Below are positions 19,586-19,661 of a stretch of 19,661 nucleotides of DNA, piece after piece. Position 1 is the first letter of the stretch; every line of letters begins with the position of its first letter. Under the pieces are notes generated by a model that was not told the origin of the DNA, made no database searches, and saw nothing but the letters and a program-made list of their open reading frames with translations. Both the position numbers and the translations under genes were made by a program. Origin of the DNA: a bacterium (GTDB lineage Bacteria > BMS3Abin14); assembly GCA_029210545.1 (NCBI GenBank), contig JARGFV010000042.1, positions 1 through 19,661 on the forward strand, written 5' to 3'.

Positions 19586-19661
19586 TCAGACGTCATACGT
19601 CACCGTCCATCCCTTACCCTGGAGATTGGTGATTGCCGCCAGCCCGGTCGCTGAGGGAACC
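19586..19661 (-). CDS. C-terminus of a tail fibre or repeat protein (partial)
   Basis: Only the last 24 residues are in the window: VPSATGLAAITNLQGKGWTV then TYDV and a TGA stop at 19586. The ending is typical of leucine-rich-repeat-like or tail fibre proteins in phages (a short repeat tail closing in GWTVTY). The 5' part lies beyond the right edge. The exact family cannot be fixed. Confidence 0.6.
   Translation of the reverse strand, partial: VPSATGLAAITNLQGKGWTVTYDV

Noticed and set aside
1-19661. CRISPR arrays, insertion sequences or rRNA genes
   Set aside because: No regularly spaced repeats, transposase-like frames or rRNA-like sequence were seen.

Overview
This window is most of the genome of a temperate tailed phage. 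It carries a terminase, portal and capsid module, a lysis module, an immunity switch, a replication gene, an early operon and a tyrosine integrase with its attachment site. GC content is high, roughly 58-60% by eye. The morphogenesis genes are lambda-like (Nu1/A/W/B/FII/Z types) but the capsid protein is HK97-fold. Together with a GH108 muramidase, this points to a Gram-negative host. The zinc-ribbon type of integrase suggests a deltaproteobacterial (Desulfobacterota-like) host, but that is inference only.

Layout. 1-12432 is read leftwards as one long, tightly coupled operon, with many ATGA or GTGA start/stop overlaps. In order of transcription it holds: a Cro-like regulator, a CII-like regulator, a small membrane protein, a Cys-rich protein, a replication protein, a gpZ-like tail protein, three or four small genes, TerS, TerL, an HTH protein, an Ig/gpW-like joiner, the portal, a fused prohead protease and major capsid protein, two small head genes, a gpFII-like joiner, then lysis genes (a membrane protein, the endolysin and a 3TM-holin-like fragment at the left edge). 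At 12524-13914, read rightwards, lies the lysogeny operon: a CI-like repressor without an autocleavage domain, a membrane/zinc-ribbon/TPR protein and a membrane-anchored coiled-coil protein. At 14014-19025 a second rightward early operon starts from a near-consensus promoter. It runs through a structured leader with an intrinsic terminator, then a small zinc protein, an Acb2/Tad1-family anti-defence protein, several Cys-rich proteins, a possible annealing protein, a string of tiny genes, a wHTH protein, an HNH protein and the integrase. At 18977-19120 lies an apparently undivided attP: a tRNA 3' end flanked by 21-bp direct repeats. From 19121 to the right edge, leftward tail genes resume.

Phage genes lie on both sides of the attachment core, so the sequence looks like a circular or circularly permuted phage genome, not a prophage with host flanks. 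In the likely programme, the Cro side drives replication, packaging, head, lysis and tail genes in one direction. The PL-like side supplies anti-CBASS defence, recombination and integration. The divergent 12432-12524 region decides between lysis and lysogeny. The items most worth follow-up are the Acb2-like sponge with the structured RNAs upstream of it, the possible attenuated leader at 14049-14175, and the cascade of 23-47 residue genes at 16434-16856.
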